64,000 bases of DNA from Moniliophthora roreri (taxonomy: Eukaryota > Basidiomycota > Agaricomycetes > Agaricales > Marasmiaceae): the NCBI GenBank assembly GCA_001466705.2, contig LATX02000123.1, positions 248,001 through 312,000 of the forward strand. Direction: 5' to 3'. Of the stretch, positions 10,938 through 22,981 are shown piece by piece (the first letter of the stretch is position 1; the number at the start of each line of letters is the position of its first letter). The notes beneath the pieces are model-generated. The model was not told the origin of the DNA. It did no database searches and worked only from the letters and a program-made list of their open reading frames with translations. The translations under genes were made by a program, and so were the position numbers.

Positions 10938-12306
10938 TCATGGACAATCAGTGGGATCCCAATCCGTCACAAGTCCTATCCAGCAGAGCGAGTAATCAGA
11001 TCTTTTGCGCGTGAGTGTGCCAAAAACCTTTCATTACCTTCATCTAGTGAGTCCAGTTCATTCATTTCTAGTTCCGAAAGCTCGAAATCAAAGATATTCG
11101 TGTTCGATACGATACGAGCTTGTCGCGAGGACTTCGGTATCGCCACATAACCCTGCTAAAAGTGAGCATGTTTGACCATTACCCGTTGAATGGGAAAAAA
11201 ACCTTTTGAAGAGAATATCTGAGGAGAACATGAGCTGGATCTTTTCCGTGTTTTTGGGATAGCTTGACTATTAACGGGTGTTTGAACCGAAGTCCACGAA
11301 CTAACGGGGCCCAAGCCTGTTAAGGTTTAATGACCTTCAATACCTTCAATATAACCAGTGTTAAAGGTGGCAAGAATGCCAACTGGCCTCGAGAACAATC
11401 CCGTGTTGTTTACTCAGTTCCACGATGTCCTTTCGGGTTTGGAACGGATGTAAGTCGATCTAAAGGTGCATTTTCTTTGAATCTCGGGAGGACGGCAATC
11501 TCCAACATAAAGCTTACCTGGTGTACAACTGGTAGTGGAAGGCCCGAATTGATCAGCTCCCGCATGTGTCTGACACCAAATGTACTGATCCCAATGCTCT
11601 TGAGTTTCCCATCTTTGTGGTAGTCGCAAATAGCACGCCAGCTCTCGAGCCGCATTTGAGGGCCACCAATCGGACCTGTCCATTGTCATCCGCTTTAGAT
11701 GCTTGGGTGGAGGATAGTTGGGGTCTCGGACCGTGTATCAGGTATAGATCGATATAGTCCAGTCCACAGAGCTTGATTGACCTCTCAATAGACTGTTTGA
11801 CGTTTTCGTAGCCGTTGTTGTACTTGAGTTTAGTCGTGTAGAAGATTTCAGAGCGTGGAATATTCTCTCTCTTGCAGAAATCGAGGATGGCTCGCCCGCA
11901 CTCCTGTTCATTCTCGTACCACTCGGCAGAGTCCTTTGGAATCAAATTGAGGTCAAATAAGTTGGGACTGGACGGTGATTGCTAACAATGTGGCGGTATC
12001 CGGCCTTTTTTAATGCAGTGAAAGTTAAACTTATCAAATGCCGTCGTGACTGAAGCAGGAAAAACATACCTCCAGCGCCCAAATTACACCTCTGTACGCG
12101 TCATCTCCGTCTAGCTCATACGTTCCTTATCGATGGTGCTCGCATGAGTCTCGACTACTGGCCTTCCGATGAAAAGCTTACCGAGTCCAAGTACAGGAAT
12201 TTCTCGATTATCACGTAGCTACGAAAATCATTGGTCAATGCAGAATTTTACAATCATGGATTTCACTCACTTTGACTTTTGTCTGCATTGATAAAGTCGT
12301 GGCCAT
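10938..12306 (-). CDS. Aldo/keto reductase (2,5-didehydrogluconate reductase-like)
   Basis: NADPH-dependent reduction of aldehydes and ketones in the cytosol. Ten exons (12271..12306, 12182..12218, 12070..12125, 11987..12004, 11732..11933, 11518..11675, 11388..11459, 11203..11316, 11038..11152, 10938..10975) sum to 281 residues, the normal length for a TIM-barrel AKR. Motifs in order: REIPVLGLG, YELDGDDAYRGVIWAL, AGYRHIDSAEWYENE (catalytic Asp and Tyr), SEIFYTTKLKYNN (catalytic Lys), LDYIDLYLIHGP (catalytic His), LKSIGISTFGVRHMREL, VHQIDLHPFQTRKDI, AWAPLVRG, then YVAIPKSSRQARIVSN, which holds the nucleotide-binding K/S/R set. Exon 4 is only 18 bases. The junction after exon 7 needs a GC donor (GAG/GCCAGT) to give the conserved EAWAPLV. 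The substrate cannot be read from sequence. Confidence 0.9.
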
Positions 12307-13809
12307 CTTCTCGTTCAGGAACCTTGCTGGTGTGGGAGTGTAGAGTGCACGAATCATTTCGTAGTCCGAGACTCCGATTCAAACTGCCGGCAATAGCCGA
12401 AGCATCTCTTCATTATTCGTCGATCTGGTTTCCTCTATAACACTGCGCTGGACTAGCATCCTACGGTTGCTCGCCCGGCGTCAACTAGGCAGACTCATCG
12501 CGAGAAACAAATAGTGTCATGCGATGGCATGCTGGCTTCTAACGGTACTAATTATCACTTCCCGGCACTTGAGGTTTCTTTTAACTAGTATGAGGTCTTT
12601 GTGTACGACATTTAATTTTTCTCCTGCCTCATTGCTCATATCACCTGTTGCATTCAGGCCTTCATAACACCGCCGGTCGAGACAGGTGCTGCCAACGAAC
12701 CAATGCTTTCAACTCCAACGCTTATTCTCCCGTGCTTTCTAGACGAGGGCTCAGAGCGGATATTGCCAGTATGGAGTTCATCAAGCATGCTTGCTACGTA
12801 TGGTACGTTCCAATAAACGACATCAATGATTCTAGCCGAAATGACTTTTTTTTTTTTGCCTTCAGAGTAGCACTGCAAATCCCCTACTCTACTCCCATCC
12901 ATCCATATTCCCATCTGCCTCGGCGTCAATTCCGATGCAACGAAGACTGGAGATTGCAGAAGACATGACAGCACCTTATAATACCATACTAGGCAGTGTT
13001 AATGTGGAACCGTGAGTGTCGTCGTGATTGATCGCTTGACCTATCAGAGGCATGGATTCACCTTTCTCGTCAGCATGCGGGTCCGATAAAAGATGAGATG
13101 TCAGGGTCACTGGCAGGTTTTCTGATCTACGCACACGCCCCAGCTCGATCATCATGACCGTTCCTCATGCTATTCTAATTTCTACTAACCCCCATGTCCC
13201 TTCGGTCAGATGATATACAACGTGAACAACGGATCGACACCTCAGGTTTTGGCTTGAGAGTTTGAACATCCGGCGGCTTGCAATTCAACTGGCTCGGATT
13301 TTTGCTTAAGTGAGGGCATAGACTCTTAGCTCACTGTCATTTCCAGTCGGGTTGGCAAGCAGTTTGGAGCCTTGTTCGCTCCTCGGTTCTCGATGACCAA
13401 AGGATGCCATTATTCAACGTCAACCTTAGTATTTTATGCCGACGCTACTGTAATACCATCTGATGTGACCTGTGACCGAACGAACGAAAAATTTTTCCCA
13501 AAAAACTTTGGCTGCTTCTATCGTGCCCGAGAACTCCGACCGTGGCACTTCGTACAGTAATCCTGCTATGTAAATTTTATGTACCCCGCCTGTGTTGAAA
13601 AGGTTTGTTGTGAATTTCGATCGAAACAAATATTTTCGGATGGTCACGGGTCACGGAGGGTCCATCCGAACAGGGGCTTCCGGCGGTCACAGGTTACAGG
13701 CCGGCCCTCGGAGGAAAATTACGTCTAGGAAGTTGCGAATTCCCTCGTCAGTTGAAGCAACGAATATCGCGCATAACTTGTTCGGCTGACCCGCATGGCT
13801 CCTTGAATG
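12307..13809. other. 1.5 kb intergenic region upstream of esterase E1
   Basis: Overlapping short open frames on both strands at 12648-12974, one containing a run of ten T, are not convincing genes. No repeat or RNA gene was recognised. The right end is the E1 promoter. Confidence 0.45.
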
Positions 13810-13816
13810 TATAAAT
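13810..13816 (+). promoter_or_regulatory. TATA box of esterase E1
   Basis: TATAAAT lies 49-55 bases upstream of the E1 start codon at 13865, a position typical for strongly regulated secreted-enzyme genes. Confidence 0.55.
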
Positions 13817-13864
13817 TACACTCCTCAATGGCTATCGACATCAGGTCCCGAAAGTTCCCCTAGG

Positions 13865-15981
13865 ATGCTTCTTCGTACTTTTCTACTGCTTTTATTGCAG
13901 GTCTTTAGCCTGAAAACCTCCTGCACCGCATCAGCCTCTGCCCGTGGTGATGATGTTGTTGACACAGGATACGCGCGATACCTAGGCAATCGAGCCTTTT
14001 CAAACTCCGTGGCATATCTTGGCATACCCTACGCCGAGCCGCCGCTGGGAGAACGACGTTTCCGAGCCCCTTTGGCCCTAAATAAAACTCGGATTGCGCA
14101 GGAGTCGAAGGGGAAGGTAGTCAATGCAACAGAATATCCAGATTTCTGCATACAAGGAACAACAGGCGGTGTGTCACTTCCCCTTTGATTTGGAACAATT
14201 GACTGAGCGTTCTCCATTCAAGGAGGTGATGCTGGTGGTGCTGGAAGCGAAGACTGCCTTAAAGTGAATATATATGCCCCAGCAGGCGCACAAAAGGGTG
14301 TTAATTGTGGGTGTTATGTCTCCGGTCTACTCGGAGATATTGACATTCTGAAATTATACTAGTGCCAGTCCTGGTTTATATTCATGGAGGAGGTTAGCAT
14401 TTTCCATTCTTTTAGCAAGTACTTGCTAAAGGGAATCAAGGATATGTATTCGGAAACCCAAGGAATTGGCCCTTCGAACATTGGATTCATCAGAGCCCCA
14501 ACGTTGTCATCGTCTCAGTCTATTACCGACTTGACGCTTTCGGTTTCCTATCAACACCTGAGCTCAGGAACCCGGTGAACGGTGATTTGAATGCAGGCTT
14601 CTTGGACCAGATCCAAGCCCTCAAATGGGTCAAAGAAAACATCGCCTCGTTTGGGGGTGATCCTCAAAAAGTGACTATTAATGGCGAAAGTGCAGGGGGT
14701 GGATCAGGTGAGTGTCGTCTATCAGATTACAAAATATCCGTCTAAGTAACTCTACAGTCCAGCTCCATCTCGTTGCGAATGAAAGGGAGACTTTATTCTC
14801 AGGTGCTATTGCTCAGAGCGTTTACAGAGTGCCAGTACCAACCCCAGAACAGCAGCAACCACTCTTCGAATTTTTCGCCTCTGCTTCTGGCTGTGGCGCT
14901 GGTGGAGTTGCTGACCAACTCGCCTGTCTAAGAAAAGCTAGCGTCGGCGACCTGGCCCGCGCCCAAGACAAAGCTTTGTGAGTATACTCTATGGTCTGCC
15001 GATCATTCTCTCACTTCTGTACAGCACTGGCCCTTACAGGTCGTTCCATCCTGTAGTGGACGGGAAAGTGATTACGGATAATCCAACTTCGTTGATCTTG
15101 AGTGGAAAATTCGCGAAGGTACCTCTCGTCATTGGGTATGTTCCGCACTACTCGGTTAGGAAACGCTGCTAACGGGGATTATCGAAGCGCCACGTCGAAT
15201 GAAACTGTCATCGGCGGTAGTGATATCTCTACAGCCCTCAAGAATGCTTTCCCGGGCCTTACTGACAAGGATATACAGGATCTTCTCGAGGTCAGTCGAA
15301 CCCTAAGCCCAAAATGAGCACCATGAGCTGACTAGCGCTTAGATTGCGCCAGAGAATGACTTCAGTTCTACGAGCCAACGTCAGCAGGTCGTCACCGGTG
15401 AATCCATCTTGATTTGCGCAGTAAGCAGAGCTCTCTTTAGTACCGTCTGCCAAACAGGCGCTAACAGCAACCTTGATAGAGAAATATTGTCGGCGGAGTT
15501 TATTCTCAAGCGATAAAGGCATGGACGTATCGTTATAATCAGCCCAACCCCACCTCTGGGAGCACCACTGTTGCACATGCGGCGGAAAACTGGATGATGT
15601 TTTTGGGGACAAATACAGGGTACGAATCTATAATATCTTTGGCTGATGTACAGGTACTCATGCCTGAAAACCAGAGTGAACGGTACGACAACTTTCACTC
15701 CAATGAAGCCAGTCGAAACCGCTTTCGCTGAAGAGCTCATCGCCTATTGGCTTTCCTTTGTTCGCTCCGGAGATCCTAATAGATTCAAACTATCGCGTTC
15801 GCCTTTCTGGCCCGAATACACTCTCACTGGGCCTCCTGAAAACGTGAAGCAGCGAATTGTCCTGCAACAGGATCCAAGCAACACTACTATTCGCAGCGGG
15901 AGCTTCATCGAGACAGAACCTGCGAATGAAAGCAGAAGATGCCAAGTGGTTGCGAGCAAAGCGAAGCAGGAACAAAACTGA
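13865..15981 (+). CDS. Secreted type-B carboxylesterase/lipase, copy E1
   Basis: Serine hydrolase that cleaves carboxylic esters outside the cell. Ten exons (13865..14168, 14223..14306, 14363..14392, 14441..14707, 14758..14977, 15025..15135, 15188..15290, 15343..15420, 15480..15619, 15675..15981) sum to 547 residues, the usual family length. A hydrophobic signal peptide covers about residues 1-24. The family signature [19 protein letters not shown] follows, then the oxyanion loop YIHGGG. The catalytic triad is Ser223 (GESAGG), Glu344 (ATSNE) and His432 (TVAHAAEN). E1 and E2 share nearly all exon boundaries; E2 has one extra intron. A zinc alcohol dehydrogenase pseudogene ends convergently about 30 bases beyond the stop codon. 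All active-site residues are present, so it is probably functional. The natural substrate is unknown. Confidence 0.94.
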
Positions 15982-16012
15982 TTCTTGTAGTGACATGTGT
16001 ATTTACATCAAC

Positions 16013-17446
16013 TTAATTGACTCGTGAGCGAGCATTCTCGCCTTCACTTGCTGGAAATGTTAAGGGTAATACAGGCAATAGTACCAACTTTGAAGCCTTC
16101 GTGTACTCTGCGAGCGGTTCAAACGTGAGCACGTCGTTAGAAGAAAAAGCACCAGTGAACATGGTCAGGTGAGACGGTGGCTTGACTTTGTAATGAACTT
16201 TGACTGGTCCACAAGCGGCGAGGTCCAAGGTCTCAGCAGCATCTTGACAATTGCCGACATACGATCCAAGAATCTTCTGGCTCCTGGAAACTGAAGAAAA
16301 CGGATGCATCGAGTTTGGCTTCACAACCGTAAGAGTTCCACCGGGACGGAGATATTCAAGAGCGTGGGTGTAACCACTGGACTACATAAGAATGAGATGT
16401 AAGCGGTATATCCGAGTCGGGATGAATTGTCAAAGGCAATTTACAGCAGGTGATGTGACGACAGCGGGGTGGGGCCCACTGCCGGTAATCGAGATCACTT
16501 CCTGAACGATGTTCTTCGTTTCCTTGAGGTCAATGGACTTCTCGGCACCAAGCTTCAGGCAAAGATCCCTCTTCTCCTTGCTAGTATCAATCGCGATGAC
16601 ACGAAGTCCACGAGCACGAGCGTATTGAACAGCTGAAATGAGATGGTCAGTATAAAGTCTCTAACAAGAGACAATGACTCATACCGGGATGTCCGAGACC
16701 GCCTCCAGCGCCTGGCAAGACGATTCGGTCTCCTTGGCTAGTCTCGCTGTACTTGATCGCCTATAATTCAATGAGAGCTAGTACCTGCAAACATCTGCAC
16801 TGCCGGGCCACATACCGTGCATGGAATGGGAGCCGCTTCGTTACTTTCGAGACCCTCGGGAATGAGAGTGGCATGGTTGACCCCAAGAAAAGACGTATTC
16901 CTGGAAAGTGCCGTCAATTGTGTATCTGCTCAGCTTTGCAGACGTGGGTGAGCTGTAGAAGGCCAATTGAGGAAATGCGGCAAATTCTGTTCGCGGCCTT
17001 CGCGGCAGTGCTTGCAGGTCAAGTAGCTATACATACGTGTCAGGTATGCAGAGCTATGAAGTGAGCGTAGACACGTACGAGTTCGCCAACCACTTGATAC
17101 CAACCCAGTCACCGAGCTTGGTAGGGCTGTTAGCAGTTGTCGTTACCAATGGCCACGATGCAGCCGACTCCTTCGCGACTACCAATCAGAGGAGTCTTGG
17201 GGGAAAAAGGCCTGTCACCGTCGGCAGCGTGGAGGTCCGTGTGGCAGGCACCTGCGAAGGATGTGAAACTCTGTCAGGGTGGGAGATGTGAACACGAATT
17301 ATGCACCAGAGCACTCCATTTTGGCAAGACATTCGCGAGGGGCAAGCTCTGCCTGGCTCTTGACAGGGAGTCTTGAATTGGATGGTGACGCCAATGCCGC
17401 CAACGACCGCTGCTTTTTGAGTCTTGGGGAGAGCAAAGTTGGGCAT
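16013..17446 (-). pseudogene. Zinc-dependent alcohol dehydrogenase pseudogene
   Basis: Relic of a medium-chain, NAD-dependent alcohol dehydrogenase of the fungal ADH1 type. The start MPNFALPKTQKAAVVGG is intact. A frameshift near 17366 displaces PVKSQAELAPRECLAKMECS. Catalytic-zinc Cys survives in [12 protein letters not shown], but the GHE zinc ligand has become GSRE (His to Arg). Further frame breaks lie near 17135, 16950 and 16880, and a structural-zinc Cys is Leu. The downstream part (about 16450-16740) is well preserved: LPGAGGGLGH, then AVQYARARGLRVIAIDTSKE and LGAEKSIDLKETKN. The C-terminal strand that normally ends VGRVVLD is replaced by unrelated residues running to a stop at 16013. 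At least four frame breaks plus ligand loss argue against an active enzyme. Confidence 0.85.
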
Positions 17447-18412
17447 TGCTAATGAATAGAGGTGTATAGGGCCTGAGGGCATGGTAGATCCTAGCGCGTA
17501 CTTATGCTGAGGTCTTCCTGCCATTTCCAACGGTACGTCTTCAAGTAGCTGACCGCGGACTTCTTCCAATAGACACCTTGTATCGTGAAATTACATTACT
17601 ACACAGAGAAACCCAGAGATCTTGTCTGATCTTTGAGACACTTGGACATAACGTTGGAGATCTGCGGGCATCTCGATGCAAATGCTGCCCCACAGGCCAG
17701 CCGATCGCGGAGGTGGTCAAATTACGGTCAGGTGAAGTGGAACCGCTTTGCTGGCTCATGCAAGCAATCCTGCAAGCCAAATGATCCCACCGCATTGCGT
17801 GGCACCAGTTCTCGTACAAGCGTCGTGAGTTCAACTCGCCACGGTGGCGTGACCAACTGCTGTTCTGCTGACTGTGAATCTTTCAAAGGACCGAGCAAGG
17901 GAAAATATATCAGTGTGCATCTGGGTGCACCAGCTTCCGCGAAGATTAACAAGCTCTACTTTTTCAAGATTGCCAGGATCCCAAAGGGCCCGGTCTGCAG
18001 TATCGAGGAGTTCCGCAGAAGACGACGATTGGATTGCAAAACTGTTCAGTGCTCCAGAACGCGCATAGCACATAAGTACTAAGGAAGTGATTTTGTGACC
18101 TGGGAGTCCTGTGCATCAAGTGGGGCCAGATGTCAACATAACCTGTCATTGGACATTGTCAGCCGGAGTGCGGCGAGGATGATGGTTGAAGTTGACCTTT
18201 GAACATTGAGATTTGAAAGGGTGTAAGTAGCTGGCAAGGTCCTAGCTAGATGCTGATAAAGCCCTTTCAAGCTAGAAAAAGATGACAGTGAAAGCATTAC
18301 AAGAAGTTTCGGAATCTGATTCGGGAATCCTCCGATGTGCGTGACGTAACGCCCTTTTTAGGATGGTCTGTCACACCTTTCGTTTTTGAACCACCACCAT
18401 CCCACGACGAGC
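17447..18412. other. Intergenic region upstream of the ADH pseudogene
   Basis: A minus-strand open frame at 17831-18073 (MCYARSGALNSFAIQSSSSA) and overlapping plus-strand frames show no recognisable domain. It could hold a small unknown gene or the old promoter of the dead ADH. Confidence 0.4.
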
Positions 18413-19967
18413 ATGGCTACCATGGTAGACCGTCCCAGATCTTTGCTGCGGGAGTCCCCAGTGGAACCTATTATTCCTCAGCGCAGGCTTCGCGATCCCG
18501 AAATCATAGACGTGGATTCACTGGACTCAGATGGAGAAGAGCAGGCTTCAGGTTCCTTTGCGTCAGTCAGACGAAGAGTTAGAGCTCGACAAACTCCTGA
18601 CATCGTCTCCGAAGTTATCGAGCTAAGCGATGACGATGATTCGGATGCACCAATTGCCGGTAGTTGTGTGTTCTCTTCTTTTGTTGTCACTCAAGTTGCT
18701 GACACATGATTGAATAGCTCGTTTGATTTCACCCCCTCCGCGCCGGGTCAGAGCAAACATTCCACCTATTCCACCTATTCCAGCACATCTTGCGGCCCAT
18801 ACTTCGCTTCCTCTGCGCCGACATGCACCGCCACATCCTACTTCCGCAAATAACATTATGCCACCAGTTCGAGCACACGACCGACCCTTCGACTTCGGAA
18901 TTTCATTCATTGGATCTTCCTCTCGTGCACCGTCCAGCGGTCCTAGTAGGACTCGCCCCAGTAACGGGCCTTCTCGCGATGGCAGCTCATCACGTCAACC
19001 GCCTCCACGTTTGGGCCTTGGGGGCGCCTTGATCGCAAGTCGCAATGCCCGACTTCAACGGGAGCGTGAAAATGTTCGGCGTCAACAGATGGCCGATTAT
19101 CAACATACACAGAGGAATCCTTACAATCGTCCGATGCAGGCTGCGGCTAGGACTGGTGGTTTCCCATGGCATGATGCGTTGGTCCACCTCTATTTGGGAA
19201 ACTTTGACTCGGATTTTGCGGATGCACGGAGGAAAGAGGTGGAATACAAACAAGAATACACTCATCCTGTCAAACCTGAACCTGGCTTTGTCTTCAACTT
19301 CGGAGTATCAGACGATGCACAGGCCGGCCAGAACGGCTCCACCGATTTCCCCGTAACATCGCAGGACAATCCTATAGTCATTGACGATGATGACGAGGTG
19401 AATGGCAGCTCTAGTAAAGGCAAAGGCAAAGAGAAGGCAGTGGCAGACTCTTCCTCGACTTTCGTAAAGACTTTGCTTGTCTGCTCTCGTTGTCTAGACC
19501 CTCTATTACTCGGCGAAAGTACTAGCAAGCTTGGGTCTGCCGGGGAGAAGGCGAAGCGCATCTGGAGTTTGAGGTGTGGGCACTTGATTGATGGGAAATG
19601 TCTGGAAGCTTTATCTGTACCAGACACTATTACCGATGCGCCTGTAGATCGGAAAGGGAAAGGGAAGGCTGTCGAGCCCCCTGACCAACCAGAAGCTTTT
19701 GATTTGAGAAACTCAATCCGCTCTCGGTTGCGCTCCTTCCATGGAGATAATTCGAGGACCCTCCTTCTACCCGACTCACTCACTCTCCTAAAGGAACGGA
19801 AGCCAGCTGCATCCAAGAGCGGGAATGGAGTTGAAGAGGAACATCGTTGGCGTTGTCCTGTCGTCAGCTGCGGGCGAGAGCATGTCAGCGTTAGGGTCGC
19901 GGGTGTTTGGGGTCCCGCGAAGCCTGAGATGGGGCGAGGCGATGGGGTCATTGGAGTATTTGTTTAG
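18413..19967 (+). CDS. RING-like (split, atypical) zinc-binding protein
   Basis: Two exons (18413..18659, 18718..19967) give 498 residues. The first 330 residues are disordered, with acidic runs (VIELSDDDDSD, IVIDDDDEV) that resemble SUMO-interacting motifs (hydrophobic core followed by acids). A cysteine-rich C-terminal region starts about residue 333: LLVCSRCLDPLLLG, then IWSLRCGHLIDGKCLEAL, and after a Lys/Gly-rich insertion of about 80 residues HRWRCPVVSCGREHVSVRV. The spacing C-x2-C ... C-x-H-x4-C ... C-x4-C fits a RING fold interrupted by a long loop. SIM-like motifs plus a RING suggest a SUMO-targeted ubiquitin ligase role, which is inference. It converges on ICT1 with 228 bases between the stops. 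Confidence 0.75.
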
Positions 19968-20195
19968 TCTTATTCTTACTGGTCATTGGAAGGTTTTGGG
20001 CACGTTCATGGCTATCACATCAGTTTATTCTGTTTGTGCAATTGACATCTTACATACACTCTTACACGGCTTAGTTGAATACCCGGTATAATATCTGAGT
20101 CCCATGCCAAATACTGAACGCAAATGCTGAATAGGTGGTCCGATTGGAGTATTTCGTTGCGGAAGACAAGGTCGTCCAACTTGAACGTATCGATG

Positions 20196-20960
20196 TTAAT
20201 CCCAAGAAGGTTTTCCTCTGCTCTGTTTAACGCTTTTGCGGCGCATTTTCTCCTTCATTCGTCGCTCATTCTCCGAACGCTGAAGCATGACTACATGTTT
20301 CTTCTTCTCCTCTGGTGTCTCTTTCTTTAAATTCGCTGAAGAAGCTGAGAGAATTAACGAGTGAAGCTATGGGAGGAAGTATCAGAACTTCAAGAACCAG
20401 AAAGAGTGCAACGTAAAATGCCAACTTTGGAAAGACAGTCCTCAATATTCTGGGCTTGTGAGCGATATGTTGATGATGTGATTAGAATTGATTGACTAGA
20501 AGGAGCGTACTGAGGCTATCAGTGTATGGGGAACAACATGGGTTTTTTTCAAGACCAAAAATCGAGCATGTACTGACCGATTTGATCAATTCTGAACGTG
20601 CCCATAGCGGTATCCATTCAGCACTGGCTGAGCAGCGAAGGGTGGCTTTGGTGTTGACCTTGTTCACGTTCTGCTCTCCGAAATGCGCTCAAAATCCCTT
20701 TGAGAAACTAAACTGATAAGAGGACGAACCTGCCCTCCCGGCCCGGAGCTTCTCGAAAACGATAGTTCTACTAGATTCCTTGGTATGCTTTGATCTTTGA
20801 ATTGGTTAATCCATGCACGAGCTTTGGATGAATCTTCTGGTGTTCCAAGAGTCGAGAGGTGAGGTGGAGTTGGTAGTGGTCTTGCTTGACCGTAGAATCG
20901 AATGGATTGGGCGTTGCATGGTGTGACGAGCTTTCTGAAGTATTCTTGCCTTAGAAGCAT
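20196..20960 (-). CDS. Mitochondrial peptidyl-tRNA hydrolase, ICT1 type (class I release factor GGQ domain)
   Basis: Rescues stalled mitochondrial ribosomes by hydrolysing peptidyl-tRNA without a stop-codon recognition domain. Exons 20730..20960, 20578..20670, 20426..20515 and 20196..20366 sum to 194 residues, the usual size. An Arg/Gln-rich, acid-poor N-terminus (MLLRQEYFRKLVTPCNAQSI) looks like a mitochondrial presequence. The catalytic stretch LSFSRSSGPGGQNVNKVNTK holds the GGQ motif and spans the first intron. Ligand and core sequence continue with RSQAQNIEDCLSKLHSLI, and the protein ends in a strongly basic helix (RRMKEKMRRKSVKQSRGK), the family's ribosomal entry-channel tail. All hallmarks are present, so it is very probably active. 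Confidence 0.94.
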
Positions 20961-21311
20961 CCGAAGTAGAGCTCACGACTGGTTCAGCATGCGGTGAAAA
21001 TCTAAGATGAGGTGCTGAGGTTAACGGTAGCGACCACCTGACTAGGACACCATGTCCTGCGAAACTTCCACCAACCTACCAACCTACCAACATCTAAGAC
21101 GGTAGCACTTCAACCTGCAAAGCACGGCATGACTTGGGCAAGGCTGGGAGACTAGAAGGACCTGAAGATTCGAATTACTCTCTTTCTGGTGTGCAGTATA
21201 TCCTCGGAGTATTCAGAGAAGTTGACTGCTAAAATCAATATTGGGGCCCATCTCCAAGGGCCGCAGCGGCGTTCCAACCACTCACTCGTTCGGGAATAGC
21301 ACAGAGGATAT
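20961..21311. other. Divergent intergenic region
   Basis: About 350 bases between ICT1 and the unresolved coding-like stretch at 21312. It includes a short tandem CCAACCTACCAACCTACCAA near 21070-21090. Nothing else seen. Confidence 0.5.
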
Positions 21312-22345
21312 ATGAAGTTCGAGGTATGTACGGGAATGTCATGGCTGAACAATTCCCCCTCTCTACTGAATGATGTTCATGTAGCTCAAAGCTTCATTTC
21401 TTGTCGCAGCACACTTCGATCCATCGAAGCATAGGCAAGATCATTTTCCTATCACCAATGGCCCATTTCAAGTCATTACTTTACCTCTCAAACTCTGCTT
21501 CTACTCCTCTTTGGACCCTCGGAGCCGCGAAGACTCATCCTTTAGAACAATTAGGGACACGCGGACCTGATCACTATCATTAGGATGCATTCGTAGGCTC
21601 TACAGTAAGGCGTCAATGGAATGGTATAGTTTCATCACATGTAGTGGCGCTCTGTTGGAGTCTGAGCGATAATCGCTGCAACACCATTTACCGCACCGGA
21701 CTCCGCATCTCATGGAAGTACGGTCAGACAAACTTGAACTCTATCTCGTCGATATCAGCTCGCTGGGGATTCTCGTCTATTTCTCGAATGCGAAGGTCAT
21801 GCGAATGCGGAAAGGGGCTGCTTCCGTTGCTTCCTCACCGATATCCAGTACAACCAAGTGAAAGCGCTCAAGACCACGGACGGAATTCTCGTGAGTGTGT
21901 ATCCGACTCTGGAGTTAACCTGTCATTCAAGAATCTTCTTGGTGACTACGACGCCGTGGCGCCGGCGCTGGTGTCATGTCAATGGGCGAGAGCCGAAGCA
22001 AGTACCAGTTTGACGTCGGACTATCTCGAGTCTTCTGATGTAAACGGTACTGTACTTTCGCCGCTATCTTCAGCATTATCGTAGTTGCTGTAAGTAGTAG
22101 CGCCCATTGCTAGCCTTTGTTACCTGCTGCTCTGCCACAGGGAACATCAGTGCAATTCGAAGACCCTTCACCCTGCACGAGGAATCGCTACATGCATATT
22201 GCGACTGGTCAGCCATTCCAGATTCGCAGCTCATCAGAATTCTACGACATGCGTTGAACAAGCAGCTTTCTGGAATCTGCCTTGCGCGCAAAACTCCTGC
22301 CTGTCTCAAGATCACAGCACCAGACTTTTACTATAAGGTGTAATT
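21312..22345 (+). CDS. Unresolved coding-like region, probable unknown gene
   Basis: An ATG at 21312 (MKFE) can be joined through a plausible intron (GTATGT...ATGTAG) to LKASFLVAAHFDPSKHRQDH, which stays open to about 21570. Further open segments follow near 21700-21870 and 22100-22340, but I could not build one continuous frame. No domain was recognised. It may be a real gene with several short exons or a decayed one. Confidence 0.3.
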
Positions 22346-22981
22346 TCGAGATACCTGTCCCTGTAAGATGTTTTGATGCTCACTTGCGGGTTGGCACTCC
22401 ATTCTGTCCCCACGTTCTTCGACAGCTTATCTACTTCGAAGTTTAATACCTACTCGTATGAGCTTGTTACAATATCGATTCGGTCCATCTCCGAAGTGTT
22501 GCCGAAGCTTGCAAAGTATTTCTGTTTCCTCCTGCAACTCAGGAGCGGAAGGTACTTGTTCTCTTCCGTACTCCAATACGCGATTAGCCCTCCTTTCTCA
22601 CATGCTTCTGACGTCGCAAGTCAAAGTTCCGTTGCTGTCTTGCCGAGTTCTTTGGTTCTCCTGGTTACTATTCGCCTTTAGCATTTGCTGGCATTTTTTT
22701 TTTACTAAACTAACGTTCTACTTATATGTCTTTCGGTCGATTGCTCCTTGGCTACCAGGCACTCCTCATTCCTTTTTCGTTCAAGTATCTCATGAACTCC
22801 GGACAGTGATCTTCCATCAATATATTACTTATATAAAGCTCCTCGAACTTGACGAAAGAGGCAATCCTCTTCTTTACCTTCTTCCACCACCACCTTCGTT
22901 TCCTCCTCTCCTTTAAAACAGTCCTTTGCTTCATCCAAGGACAGCCATTCCTTCTCTCCTCACCTCTCATTCCTTGCAGAC
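22346..22981. other. Upstream region of the DUF1996 gene
   Basis: T-rich sequence with short read-through frames only. A TATATAAA box sits at 22830-22837, about 145 bases before the DUF1996 start, and the stretch after it is a pyrimidine-rich 5' leader typical of highly expressed fungal genes. Confidence 0.5.
22830..22837 (+). promoter_or_regulatory. TATA box of the DUF1996 gene
   Basis: TATATAAA followed by a CT-rich leader (TTCCTCCTCTCC near 22900) before the ATG at 22982. Confidence 0.5.

Noticed and set aside
17281..17310. Apparent loss of a splice donor in the ADH pseudogene
   Set aside because: Reading one base earlier gives a valid donor (TCTG/GTGCAT) and the conserved SGACHTDLH, so this junction is intact; other lesions still stand.
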